Assembly (NCBI GenBank): GCA_018389105.1
Contig: JACATO010000691.1
Coordinates: 1,418,501-1,482,500 of the forward strand
Source: Nautilus pompilius
Taxonomy: Eukaryota > Mollusca > Cephalopoda > Nautilida > Nautilidae
DNA length: 64,000 bases
Direction of reading: 5' to 3'
Of the stretch, positions 34,001 through 40,300 are shown piece after piece. The position numbers and the translations under genes were made by a program. Each line of letters starts with the position of its first letter. Within the stretch, counting starts at the first letter, position 1. The notes below the pieces were generated by a model. That model had not been told where the DNA came from. It ran no database searches and saw only the letters and a list, made by a program, of their open reading frames with translations.

Positions 34001-35722
34001 AATTTTTTAATAATGCTATATGACATTTTAACCCTTAAATTGCAATGCACATAAACATATGCAGCATTTCCTGTCATTATTTGAGTTTCCCCCACAAAGG
34101 AGAGCGTCATCTGGAGGGAGCTAAGCAGGGTATGTGTCCACTCACTAAAAAAAACGTTTTTTTTAAAAAAATTTTGTCTTTTTGCACATAGCGCGCGCAT
34201 CGTGGATTACAATCATGGCAGCTTAAGGGTTAAGATCCCTTTTGTGATGACAATACAAAACAATACAGCACAGTCTACTGTAAGCAGCTAAACCATAGGA
34301 AAACGAAGCCCAATAAATAATATAGAGGAATGTCTAAATTAAAAAAAAACAAACAAACTCTGCTATTGCCGAAGCATTTAATATTTACTAGACTATCATC
34401 AACTGGGACAGACACTAAAGTTTAATTTGACTCCTTTGGATTAACTCTGTTGTCTATTTAACAAATGAGGAAGAAAATTGCTTTTTTTTTTTTAAAAAAA
34501 AAAACAACAAATTTTGTGTAATTTATTTTCTTAAAAAATATTTAAACCTACAAACCAATAAATTAGAAATCTGTAGTGGTTTTTTTTTTTTTTTTTAAAA
34601 ATATCTTCTAGTTTTGATGCATTGAATTATTTACACCTAACTCGGATAACGTGAGAGTTTAGGTAGCTCACAAGACCTAACAGTCTGGGAGCACATACGT
34701 TAATTACGTAGATAAACTTCTTGATCATCTTTAAAAGGAAGAACAATTGTCTTCCCCAGCTCAGCCAGCTGATCCCACCTCATTGTGCGTGATGGCAAAC
34801 TGATTTACAAACAATGCCGTGTGAAACAGGTACCTGCACAGTTAGGTATGGGTCGCGAAACATGCTTCACAGATACATCATCATCAAACATTGTGAAGGT
34901 TTATAGCAAATTCCTCGGCCTAACAGTTATTTTTTTATTTTTTATTTTAACAGAAATTTTTTTGATTTTAACGTTTGCCCTCAATAAGTAAATATTCCAG
35001 CCTTATTTTCAGTCCTGTGCCCCCCCCCTTTTCGTTGTCGTGGAGGAACAAGAGAAGAAATTCTGGTTTCTGTCGGATTCAAACGCTAGATATAATTTAG
35101 CCATGAATCCAGTCAGTCAGCTCAGCCGACAAACTCTTGTTTGTTTAGAATAGGAGCAGAATTCATGGAAATGCCCTCCATCATCTCGCTAGACGACGAC
35201 AACAACAAAATTGGAGAAAGTGAAAGTTACTCGCCCGCAAATGTTGTTCGATGTCGAGGGCCCCCCCCCCCCCGAGAGAATCGGGGGGGGGGGGGTATTA
35301 TTGGGACTACGAGTCGGAAAGGGAAAGGAAGGAAAAGTGGGATTTTTGGGGGGAGACTTTTAGGGTAAAGAGAGTTAAATGAAATGGAATAGGCAGGCTT
35401 CCCTCTGCATCAGTTCCCCTCCGACTGAGAGCCGGTGGGTGGGTCGGGACTCACCTCGAAATTCAGGAGTCAGGAACAGAGTCTGGAGGAGGGAGTTCAG
35501 GTAGCAGGTCGCCCCCTGGTTACTCAGGCCGCTGAAGCCGCATTTCATACGGGCCGCCGGTGGAGGACAGCCAAGCTGCTGCTGCTGCTGTGCTGCTGTC
35601 GTCGTCGTCTTAGCAGCTGCCGCCGAAGAGGTCATTTCATTCTTGTTGAGCTGCCGCGATGACGGAGGAGGGGGGGAAGCTGCGGCGCCGGCCCCTTCTT
35701 CGTCAAATAGGCTTCCGAACAT
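3029..35722 (-). CDS. USP40: USP40-like ubiquitin carboxyl-terminal hydrolase, gene span (3' end outside window)
   Basis: Cysteine protease of the USP family that would remove ubiquitin from substrates. Seventeen exons read right to left and join in phase to 2025 nt (675 residues). Visible are the N-terminal MFGSLFDEE start, the Cys box [15 protein letters not shown] (catalytic Cys73), the [13 protein letters not shown] box (about residues 154-166), two CxxC zinc pairs (Cys196/199 and Cys243/246), a [16 protein letters not shown] core strand and the His box [10 protein letters not shown] (His327). The usual third catalytic Asp/Asn is not obvious. Residues after about 480 correspond to the USP40 region with ubiquitin-like folds. 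From memory, human USP40 is over 1200 residues, so roughly half is missing beyond the left edge. Exon order and wording match vertebrate USP40 far better than other USPs. The introns are loaded with transposons. Confidence 0.93.
3827..4084. mobile_element. Non-autonomous hAT MITE
   Basis: The left end CAGTGGTTCCAAAACTTT and right end (reverse complement CAGTGGTTCCCAAATTGG) form hAT-type inverted repeats 258 bp apart. Flanking octamers ATCTGCAG and GTCTATAG match at five of eight sites and resemble the nTCTAGAn target preference of hAT elements. No coding capacity. It lies in the intron between USP40 exons 17 and 16. Confidence 0.65.
4542..4629 (-). CDS. USP40: USP40 exon 16
   Basis: 88 nt coding [20 protein letters not shown] and on to HLYDEIT. 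It matches the LPAGLHIYQSL segment. Acceptor CTACAG, donor ACAG|GTAATG. Confidence 0.85.
4630..6823. other. USP40 intron 15
   Basis: Holds homopolymer tracts, a CT run near 5805 and the SINE-like unit at 6255. Open frames at 5065-5907 show no recognisable domains. Confidence 0.5.
6255..6480 (+). repeat. tRNA-derived SINE-like unit
   Basis: A box A-like TGGTCTGGTGATTAG (6266-6280) and a box B-like AGAGTTGGAATCC (6308-6320) sit at tRNA-like spacing, followed by an unrelated body. Ends are not resolved; I saw no target duplication. Confidence 0.45.
6824..6992 (-). CDS. USP40: USP40 exon 15
   Basis: 169 nt coding [20 protein letters not shown] through [16 protein letters not shown], ending GAA|GTGAGT. 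It aligns with the segment around DKRKTLGDLRQSIFQ, a likely ubiquitin-like fold. Confidence 0.88.
7257..7295. repeat. (GTGC)n and (GA)n tract
   Basis: A short GTGC/GCGT run is followed by about ten GA units, in the intron between USP40 exons 15 and 14. Similar CT/GA tracts occur at 4121-4142, 36583-36598 and 58649-58664. Confidence 0.9.
7556..7637 (-). CDS. USP40: USP40 exon 14
   Basis: 82 nt coding [20 protein letters not shown] and on to KLDQER. Acceptor CTTAG, donor AAAG|GTAGGT. It matches the NPRYGVPCHLLNEMDAANIE region of USP40. Confidence 0.9.
8037..8200 (-). CDS. USP40: USP40 exon 13
   Basis: 164 nt with [20 protein letters not shown] and [20 protein letters not shown]. It is strongly conserved with the human HWFDINDSKVQPIRE / [12 protein letters not shown] segment. 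The donor is GAAG|GTCAGC. Confidence 0.95.
8201..11011. other. USP40 intron 12
   Basis: 2.8 kb of AT-rich sequence with A/T homopolymers (for example 9920-9934 and 10498-10526). No coding or element signature seen. Confidence 0.5.
11012..11184 (-). CDS. USP40: USP40 exon 12
   Basis: 173 nt starting [16 protein letters not shown] and ending TTQKPVM plus two bases, at a GG|GTGAGT donor. It is charged, poorly conserved linker sequence. The phase (2) fits exon 13 exactly. Confidence 0.78.
11829..11897 (-). CDS. USP40: USP40 exon 11
   Basis: 69 nt coding [20 protein letters not shown] plus IVS. It matches the KIGISWNKKYRKQHG segment of USP40, between a TTCTAG acceptor and a TCA|GTGAGT donor. Confidence 0.87.
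11898..15001. other. USP40 intron 10, exon 10 and first part of intron 9 before transposon copy A
   Basis: Apart from exon 10 (13077-13226) I see only AT-rich noncoding sequence. Open frames near 12420-12723 and 13747-14436 have no recognised domain. Confidence 0.45.
13077..13226 (-). CDS. USP40: USP40 exon 10
   Basis: 150 nt (50 codons) starting [16 protein letters not shown] and ending TIDKLCQ at CAG|GTAGGT. Sequence is divergent and polar. It was placed by phase, splice sites and position between the His box and the SWNK exon. Confidence 0.8.
15005..16319 (+). mobile_element. CACTGG-ended DNA transposon, internally deleted copy (copy A)
   Basis: The ends CACTGGCCAAC and (reverse complement) CACTGGTCGAC are flanked by TTA at 15002-15004 and 16320-16322. 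Inverted similarity runs inward for about 110 bp on each side, including GGAGCACTGA and CATCATGTCAAGTTTTTG-like blocks. The body holds one open frame for the C-terminal part of the transposase. Compared with copy B at 25539-28059, the N-terminal coding half is missing: the left repeat runs straight into the DLKMVN codons. It lies in the intron between USP40 exons 10 and 9, on the opposite strand to the gene. Confidence 0.8.
15138..15905 (+). pseudogene. C-terminal transposase fragment, uninterrupted 255-codon frame
   Basis: Open from ATG to TAA with no stop or frameshift. Motifs seen: [20 protein letters not shown] (Cys-x2-Cys), [38 protein letters not shown] and HMMADYCW. It is clearly homologous along its length to the C-terminal part of copy B (25897-27587), with many substitutions. 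It lacks the N-terminal zinc-like part and the first candidate catalytic Asp, so it should not be an active transposase. I recall the same wording in many uncharacterised repeated invertebrate proteins (not checked). Expression is unknown. Confidence 0.75.
16323..18188. other. USP40 introns 9/8 around exon 9
   Basis: Apart from exon 9 (17418-17567), no gene or element identified. A GAGA run lies near 16495-16504. Confidence 0.4.
17418..17567 (-). CDS. USP40: USP40 exon 9 (catalytic His box)
   Basis: 150 nt starting [20 protein letters not shown] and ending ENAAAKS at TCT|GTGAGT. It holds [12 protein letters not shown] with catalytic His327. This exon closes the protease core. Confidence 0.94.
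18189..19511 (-). mobile_element. mariner-family DNA transposon (DD34D)
   Basis: The ends TGAGGTCCGTCAAAAAAGTA (left) and CAAGGTCTGTAGAAAAGGTA (reverse complement of right) form 28-bp inverted repeats flanked by TA on both sides. At 1323 bp the length is typical of mariner. It lies in the intron between USP40 exons 9 and 8. Confidence 0.93.
18260..19306 (-). pseudogene. Decayed mariner transposase
   Basis: About 349 codons long. N-terminal helix-turn-helix pieces ([22 protein letters not shown]) precede the catalytic core: [15 protein letters not shown] (first Asp), [11 protein letters not shown] (second Asp) and [19 protein letters not shown] (third Asp, 34 residues after the second). It is broken by at least three stops: TGA after VEQ, TAA after RKI and TAG after RSSQ, the first two looking like C-to-T changes. 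A 4-bp GGAG duplication before GGRPSTSR and a shift before the LMLTVFFDY segment also disrupt it. Not functional. Confidence 0.93.
19512..21224. other. USP40 intron 8 between mariner and exon 8
   Basis: Contains a CAGTGGCAGACTGGCTCACC sequence at about 19561 that looks like a hAT-type end, followed by a hairpin (CACCGGGATA ... TATCCCGGTG). A relatively GC-richer stretch at 20040-20300 follows. No partner end was found, so no element is called. Confidence 0.35.
21225..21281 (-). CDS. USP40: USP40 exon 8
   Basis: 57 nt coding [19 protein letters not shown], ending AGA|GTAAGT. It matches the ETSCYTFPLRINLKPF segment of USP40. Confidence 0.88.
22021..22058. repeat. (AC)n(TA)n microsatellite
   Basis: About 20 bp of AC repeat run directly into about 18 bp of TA repeat. 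It lies within the hAT element at 21586-24739. Confidence 0.95.
22390..24094 (-). pseudogene. hAT-like transposase remnant
   Basis: Minus-strand pieces include [20 protein letters not shown], then [58 protein letters not shown] and a C-terminal FKLPFV-like helix set (NELLVRF... FINKFPVL). The order Asp-containing core, CHLLH and TxWxSLL is that of a diverged hAT/BED-type transposase. A TGA stop interrupts the frame just before LAFGCDN (near 23398), and more lie upstream. The upstream part near 23600-23860 keeps SWASFVQKH and KFSCGR-like wording. Confidence 0.75.
25100..25186 (-). CDS. USP40: USP40 exon 7
   Basis: 87 nt coding [20 protein letters not shown] and on to ERLK, ending AAG|GTAAGT. 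It is separated from exon 6 by one of the shortest introns here (97 bp). LPPIL and LLRF are the conserved USP core strand. Confidence 0.92.
25284..25427 (-). CDS. USP40: USP40 exon 6 (second zinc CxxC)
   Basis: 144 nt starting [10 protein letters not shown] and ending [10 protein letters not shown] at AAG|GTAAAG. It carries Cys243 and Cys246, the second Cys pair. The EDFLDL start is the normal USP continuation after SER. Confidence 0.92.
25739..25804. repeat. Perfect 66-bp palindrome
   Basis: Each base pairs with its mirror across the centre at 25771/25772 with no spacer. Arms begin TTTTCTGATATTATTGAATC and carry a repeated ATCATTATAATGAT unit. It sits between the left terminal repeat and the coding start of transposon copy B. 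Confidence 0.95.
25897..27587 (+). pseudogene. Transposase of the CACTGG-ended element, frameshifted
   Basis: About 560 codons. The N terminus has a Cys-rich segment ([12 protein letters not shown], then [16 protein letters not shown] and DDCYFCIND), likely zinc binding. The core follows: [20 protein letters not shown], then [17 protein letters not shown] with [12 protein letters not shown], and near the end [20 protein letters not shown]. By layout, the Asp of FIDSS, the Asp of CVDLK and a Glu of EEQGERFH could be a DDE triad with a Cys-x2-Cys after the second Asp; that is inference. The frame is broken near 26530-26545, where GTNACATACTATAGG is shifted to give a stop. A short deletion in the HIKLGLMK codons (27040-27055) gives a TAG. 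Otherwise it is well preserved. Confidence 0.8.
28663..28701 (-). CDS. USP40: USP40 exon 5 (first zinc CxxC)
   Basis: A 39-nt exon coding [13 protein letters not shown]. It holds the first Cys pair of the USP zinc ribbon (Cys196, Cys199), follows a TATTCAG acceptor, and ends GTG|GTAAGT. Confidence 0.88.
28702..29857. other. USP40 intron 4
   Basis: No coding signal. A small TTGCTCT/AGAGCAA hairpin lies near 29402-29423, and an A16 tract near 29695-29710. Confidence 0.4.
29858..29986 (-). CDS. USP40: USP40 exon 4 (QHDVQEL box)
   Basis: 129 nt (43 codons) with [20 protein letters not shown], then [20 protein letters not shown]. The acceptor is TTTCAG and the donor CAG|GTATGT. Only 133 bp of intron separates it from exon 3. 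Confidence 0.94.
30120..30233 (-). CDS. USP40: USP40 exon 3
   Basis: 114 nt (38 codons, phase 0) starting [16 protein letters not shown] and ending ESFGWTNNE at a GAG|GTAGGT donor. This is the standard USP segment leading to the QDAHEF-like box. Confidence 0.92.
30234..34027. other. USP40 intron 2 and most of intron 1
   Basis: Apart from exon 2 (32086-32153), AT-rich noncoding DNA. No element was recognised before the piggyBac-like MITE at 34032. Confidence 0.4.
32086..32153 (-). CDS. USP40: USP40 exon 2
   Basis: 68 nt coding [15 protein letters not shown] and on to TSK. It follows a CTTCCAG acceptor and ends at AAG|GTATGG. It aligns with the LFSLGPEELG segment of USP40 just after the Cys box. 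Boundary good to about 1 base. Confidence 0.88.
34032..34229. mobile_element. piggyBac-like MITE
   Basis: TTAA at 34028-34031 and 34230-34233 flanks a 198-bp unit. Its ends are CCCTTAAATTGCAATG and (reverse complement) CCCTTAAGCTGCCATG. TTAA duplication plus CCC-starting repeats is the piggyBac hallmark. Noncoding; in USP40 intron 1. Confidence 0.75.
35261..35295. repeat. C13/G13 inverted repeat
   Basis: Thirteen C (35261-35273), a 9-nt spacer, then thirteen G (35283-35295). It would form a G/C hairpin or a quadruplex in single strands. Located in USP40 intron 1 close to exon 1. Exact run lengths may suffer from sequencing error. Confidence 0.85.
35455..35722 (-). CDS. USP40: USP40 exon 1 (start codon, Cys box)
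   Basis: Codes residues 1-89 and ends one base into codon 90, at a CGAG|GTGAGT donor. The MFGSLFDEE start was chosen because it matches the USP40 N terminus. The frame stays open upstream to another ATG at 35806, so a 28-residue extension cannot be excluded. Residues about 16-58 are low complexity (Pro, Ala, Thr and Gln runs from triplet repeats). The catalytic Cys box ends the exon. Confidence 0.92.
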
Positions 35723-36099
35723 TGTTACCGCATAGAGAGGGGCGGGTGGGGGAGTCGAACGACCAACTGCACCCCCGCCGAACAGACCCGACAGGGCGGG
35801 AAGCAACCGAGCAGGCCGATCGTGCTACTACTACGCGCCTCGTAACGAGAAAGGGCCGAAACCGAGCGAACCGCGACGCAGAAGCGAACCGCTGCACATG
35901 TGGACGGCGGCCATGATTGTCAATTGAGGGCTGCGCGCGCGTTTCGAAGCGAATAAGTTTCGTCGTCGTTTATTATTCTTCATTCTTTTTTTTTTTTTTT
36001 TGGTGGCTGGCGAGAATAAAACTAAAAAAAAAAAAAAAAGTAAATATTTCGCGTTAATCTTTTTTTTCTTTTTTACAAAAAAAAAAAAAAAATATCCGC

Positions 36100-36251
36100 G
36101 ATCCGCGAATAGTTTAGCGGCTTCTCATTTGGTCCTGGCGACCGTCATCGGCAACGTCCGGCGTCCTCCGCTTCCCTTCTACACCGGCTGACCTCCCCCC
36201 GCATGTGTCTTTGGCGCCCCGTGTTTGCCTAACCGAGGACCAACGATTTGG
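36100..36251 (+). other. Candidate noncoding first exon of ABCF2
   Basis: The first coding exon begins with 22 nt of UTR behind a good acceptor, so at least one upstream exon is expected. TTTGG|GTAAGT at 36251/36252 is a strong donor inside the CpG-rich block. Another possible donor is at about 36433. The 5' boundary is not visible. Confidence 0.3.
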
Positions 36252-37146
36252 GTAAGTAAGGGCCAGGGCTTCTTTTCCTCCTCCTCCTCCATCTTTTTTT
36301 TGTTGTTGTTGTTTTTAACTTATTCTCTTTGCTCCCTCCCCCTCGGTGTTAACTGGGAGTCGTCCTCTGTTTTCACGGGCCGGGCGTCATCGTCCCCTCC
36401 CTCCGCGCGCACCGCTCCTCGCCGCCTCCTCCCGGTAAGGTTTATAGGGGTGGGTGAGGGTAGCTGGGAGGAGGAGGAGGACGGCGGGGGGGCTTTCTCC
36501 CACGACCCTGCGGGATTCTGAGGTAATCTCCCGGTCGAACCGCTGCCGGCTCCGTTCAGTGTCTGTTGGGCAACCATTTTGGAGAGAGAGAGAGAGAGAC
36601 AACCGGCCGGCTGGCGTGAATCTGCCTGGATCTCTCTGTGTGTGTGGCCTGTTAGTTCTGTCCTCCTGTGTTTTTATTTAATCAGAGGTTCTGGTCAAGC
36701 TTATCCCCTCCGACCCCCCTCCCCAACCCCCCCCTTTTTTGAAGCTGATTTTGGGATTTTCCTTTGTGCGCAGCTGGCTGGAGGCCGTCTACGCCCCGAT
36801 GAAATTACTGACGTTGATCGCGGAAGGGAAGGAGAAAGAAATCGCCCTACGGAGCGAGCGGACCTTAGGCTAATTAAATATGATTTTATTTTATTTTTAT
36901 GTTTAGACTTCCGTCAACGACAAGTGACCTTTCCTTTTTCTTATGTTGGGGTTAGGGTGGCGATTCCTCGAGTGAGCCGTAATGGCTTCCTGCCTTCCCG
37001 TACGTAATACCTAAACCTATCTGATATATCACCAGAAACAGACAAGCAAACAAACCCCAGACCGTTTATAGTTTATTGAATAACAAGCGTTTTCAGAAGT
37101 TTGAGAGAAAAAAGAAAGCCTTGCCCTGTCTTAGTGCAGAGCCAGA

Positions 37147-37149
37147 TTA

Positions 37150-37195
<46 letters not shown>
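37147..37195. repeat. (ATT)n microsatellite
   Basis: About sixteen ATT units, ending some 40 bp before the acceptor of the first ABCF2 coding exon. Confidence 0.95.
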
Positions 37196-37238
37196 AATTA
37201 GTGCTTAATGTTTTTTTTTTCCGTTTCTTTCGTACCAG

Positions 37239-37372
37239 GAGAGACTACTTTAGTTATAGTATGCCCTCTGATTCGAAGAAGAGGAGAGATGCCAAGAAAA
37301 AGGAAGCAGCAGCAAAACGTGACAAGAAGCCCGGTACTGACAAGCCTCAGGAAAACGGAGCCACCAATACAG
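37239..37372 (+). CDS. ABCF2: ABCF2 first coding exon (ATG at 37261)
   Basis: The acceptor GTACCAG precedes 22 nt of 5' UTR, then ATG. It codes [20 protein letters not shown] and on to GATNT, ending one base into a codon at [30 protein letters not shown] is the usual ABCF2 N terminus, which fixes the start. Confidence 0.93.
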
Positions 37373-40300
37373 GTACGTAATGGAACTTTTGTTGTTGTTA
37401 TGTGCAAGGGGGACGAGGAAGGAAGTCTGTCTGTAAGTGGGAGCATCCGTTACATTTGTTCCTGTCTCGTGGAAGGACTCTGGGAGCTTGCCACATCACT
37501 ATTTCTCCAGAGTGTTTTTGGACCATGGCGATGACCTATTATCTATTATTAAATAGATTTAATGAAACAGACCTCTCAGAAAGATCATTCCATGCATTGA
37601 CCACCAGGTTTTGTTCATTTTTGCTGCCCATTAGTTTCAGCCTTGCTGTTTGGTTGCCTTCTCTGAGCAGGCAGCTACATATCCATTGAGACCACTTCGT
37701 GCTAACACTCGTACTTGCAGCTGGTCATTTACAAGATCTCTACTGGTTTGTCTATTGCATAGAGAAGCCCTAAAGTACTTAATATCACCTTTGGAGAGTT
37801 TGTGCTTTCTTTTTCAACAGCATCTATTGTCAACAGTACCAGTTCTGCATATAGCTCTGCCTGAAGCATAAAGTCTACCTGCAATATCCCACATGTAGTA
37901 GCCTTCACTAAGCCTGCTAAGAAAATGAAGCAAAAGAGGCCTGCCTATTCCTCAGTGGGTGAGGATGAACGGCAGCATTGGAGGCGTACTAAGCTGAAGA
38001 TGTAAATTTATTTGATCAAAAAAGGAAGATTTTCTGATTGAAAATGTCAGTATTAATTGTTCGATTCATTAAGTTATAAAGTATATCCTCATTTTTGAAA
38101 AAAGGACTGATTTTTTATATGGTTTTCATGTTTCTCAGGAGTTTTAGTATTCACCACACCACAATGATATGACTCTATTTTTTTATAGTCATCCTGCACG
38201 TGTGGTATTATCTGATTGTTTGCATGTGATTCTGTCACGTTTTATTTACATTTTAAATCCAGTTTTTCCTCTGTTTTCATAATTATTTCTAAATGATGAA
38301 AAGTTTGTATTTATGCATTATTAATATTTAAAGCACAAGTTATACTTTTGATGGGCTTTCAGAATTGAAAACAACCATGAGTCTTTGTTTGTAGACCAGT
38401 ATTACTTTCACTACTTGGTTTTTTGCATAGTTACATATGTAGTAATCTTTAAGCTCTTGATTTTAAGTAGTAGATTTTTATGTTTTTGATAGCCTTTAGA
38501 AGTTTCATAAATGAGCTAAATCTGTTTGCAGAACACTACTACTATTAATTTTTTTTTTTTAATTCACCTTGTTATGTATTAAGTGGGATTTAGATATAGT
38601 GATTAGTTAACATTAAACTTTTGAAGGTTTCATTTTCCCATTTGATTTTTTTTTTTTTTTAAACATAAGTCTGGTAAATGTGTTAAATTTTGAATTGTGG
38701 ATAAATTTGTGCTAGAATGTGTGTAGGCTATACATGTATGTTGGGGAGGGTAATCATTGGATGAATTCAAATGGTATTTATCTCTTTTTTTTGCCTCAAC
38801 CCTGCATCTTCAGACCAGATCTATGCCCCGATTGTGTTAATCTGTATAAAATAGTTTTTGATACAATTTTGTGTAAAATGGGGAAAAGAGAGGAGCAGTA
38901 TTCAGAGTTCTTTCTGACTGAAAGAAATGTTTACTATTTGCAGTTCTAAATCTTAATAATCAGCCATTTTTGATTAGTTGAAAAAATAGCATTTTACCAA
39001 TTACCTGCTGATGTAATTGGTATATCTCTACAGTGATGGCACTTATTTTGTTGTTGTTTTAAGTGTAATTATAACATGTCTAATACTCGTGTTTTTTTTT
39101 ATTTTCAATATCTTTTTTATTTATTTTAAGTTTAATAATACTTTAGAGGTTATGATGTTTAATTGGCTTTAACTGAAAAAATATTTTCAAACGCCATATG
39201 ATTTTAAAAACATGATGATGCAGTAATTTTGGTCAGCTCTGTAGTTCAGGTATTTCTCTATATTTAACTTTTGTGTTTATGGTGGACACATTGAATGTCC
39301 AACAGATTCTGTTTAAAATTTTGAAAATATTAAATTAAAAAATAAAATACCTACCTTAAAAAATTTTTTATGGTTAAATAAAATATGAAATGAATGATTT
39401 GTTAATGGTCTTTATGGAGTTTTGCGGAGTGACTGTATCATACTAAAAGCTGCTAAACCGAGAAACCTGATTTCATTATCAAGGCAGAGAAACATGGCAC
39501 TTGTACCATGAAATTGTCCCCTGATAGCAAAAGCTTAGAATTATAAATTAACAATAATTCTTGTGTTTGATACTTGTTAAAAAATATTTTGTTGACATCT
39601 CTAGTTTCTAGAAATTTTTTGCTAAATGTAGCGTCAGTGTTCCATTGGAAGAAGATATTTATGAATGCTACTCTTAGTGCTGTATTTAAAAAAAGGGGAA
39701 ATTGTGTGCTCTGAATAGTGCAGCACTGGTCTGATGTCATTTCTGTAGTTATGTGATAGTTGTATGACTGTCCTTATAATTTAGATTTTGGTACCTATAT
39801 TTTATTTAGTGAAACAGCTTTTAAATTTGTGTGGGTGGGTTTGTTATAAAAATAACCAATTCTGCTATAGTGCATCTGTTCTTTTCATAGTCACTTAGAG
39901 AAAATTGGTGCTATAGATCTTATAAAATAAATGACAATTTGAAAAGATTTATTTTTGTGGTGGTGTGGTATATTGAGAGATTTTCATTTAGAATTTCATT
40001 GGTAATGAATTAGTTTGTTATAAAAAGATTTTACTGCATGCATGATTGTGATGCAACATTTTCTGTTGGAGCTGGTGGTGCTTAGTTTATTTAGCCATGT
40101 TTGTATACTAATTTGGCTGGCTGGATTTTACTACCTTTATTTTAATATCTTCAGCAGTGTTTACAAAGAATGTTTCAGAAATGAATTAATCATTGTTTCC
40201 AATAAGATTTATTAACTGACAGCTTTTTTCTGCTTGTTTTCAGTGAATAATCTAAGCCTCCAGTTAGATGGACTTGATTTAGCTGCTGAGTACCGGTCTT

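Larger units (their letters stand above)
35400..36800. promoter_or_regulatory. CpG-rich bidirectional promoter region between USP40 and ABCF2
   Basis: This block is visibly GC- and CpG-rich (many CG, GCGCGCGC at 35932-35940, Arg/Pro-rich open frames) in an otherwise AT-rich window. It covers USP40 exon 1 and the upstream side of ABCF2, whose ATGs are 1.5 kb apart and diverge. Shared promoter activity is inference; no TATA box was convincing. Confidence 0.55.

Noticed and set aside
36225-37007. Arg/Ser/Pro-rich open frames in the CpG-rich region as genes.
   Set aside because: They are open because the block is GC-rich. Composition is low complexity and the frames overlap on both strands.
37147-37195. 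Regularly spaced repeats as a CRISPR-like or structured array.
   Set aside because: Simple ATT microsatellite in animal DNA; no spacers.
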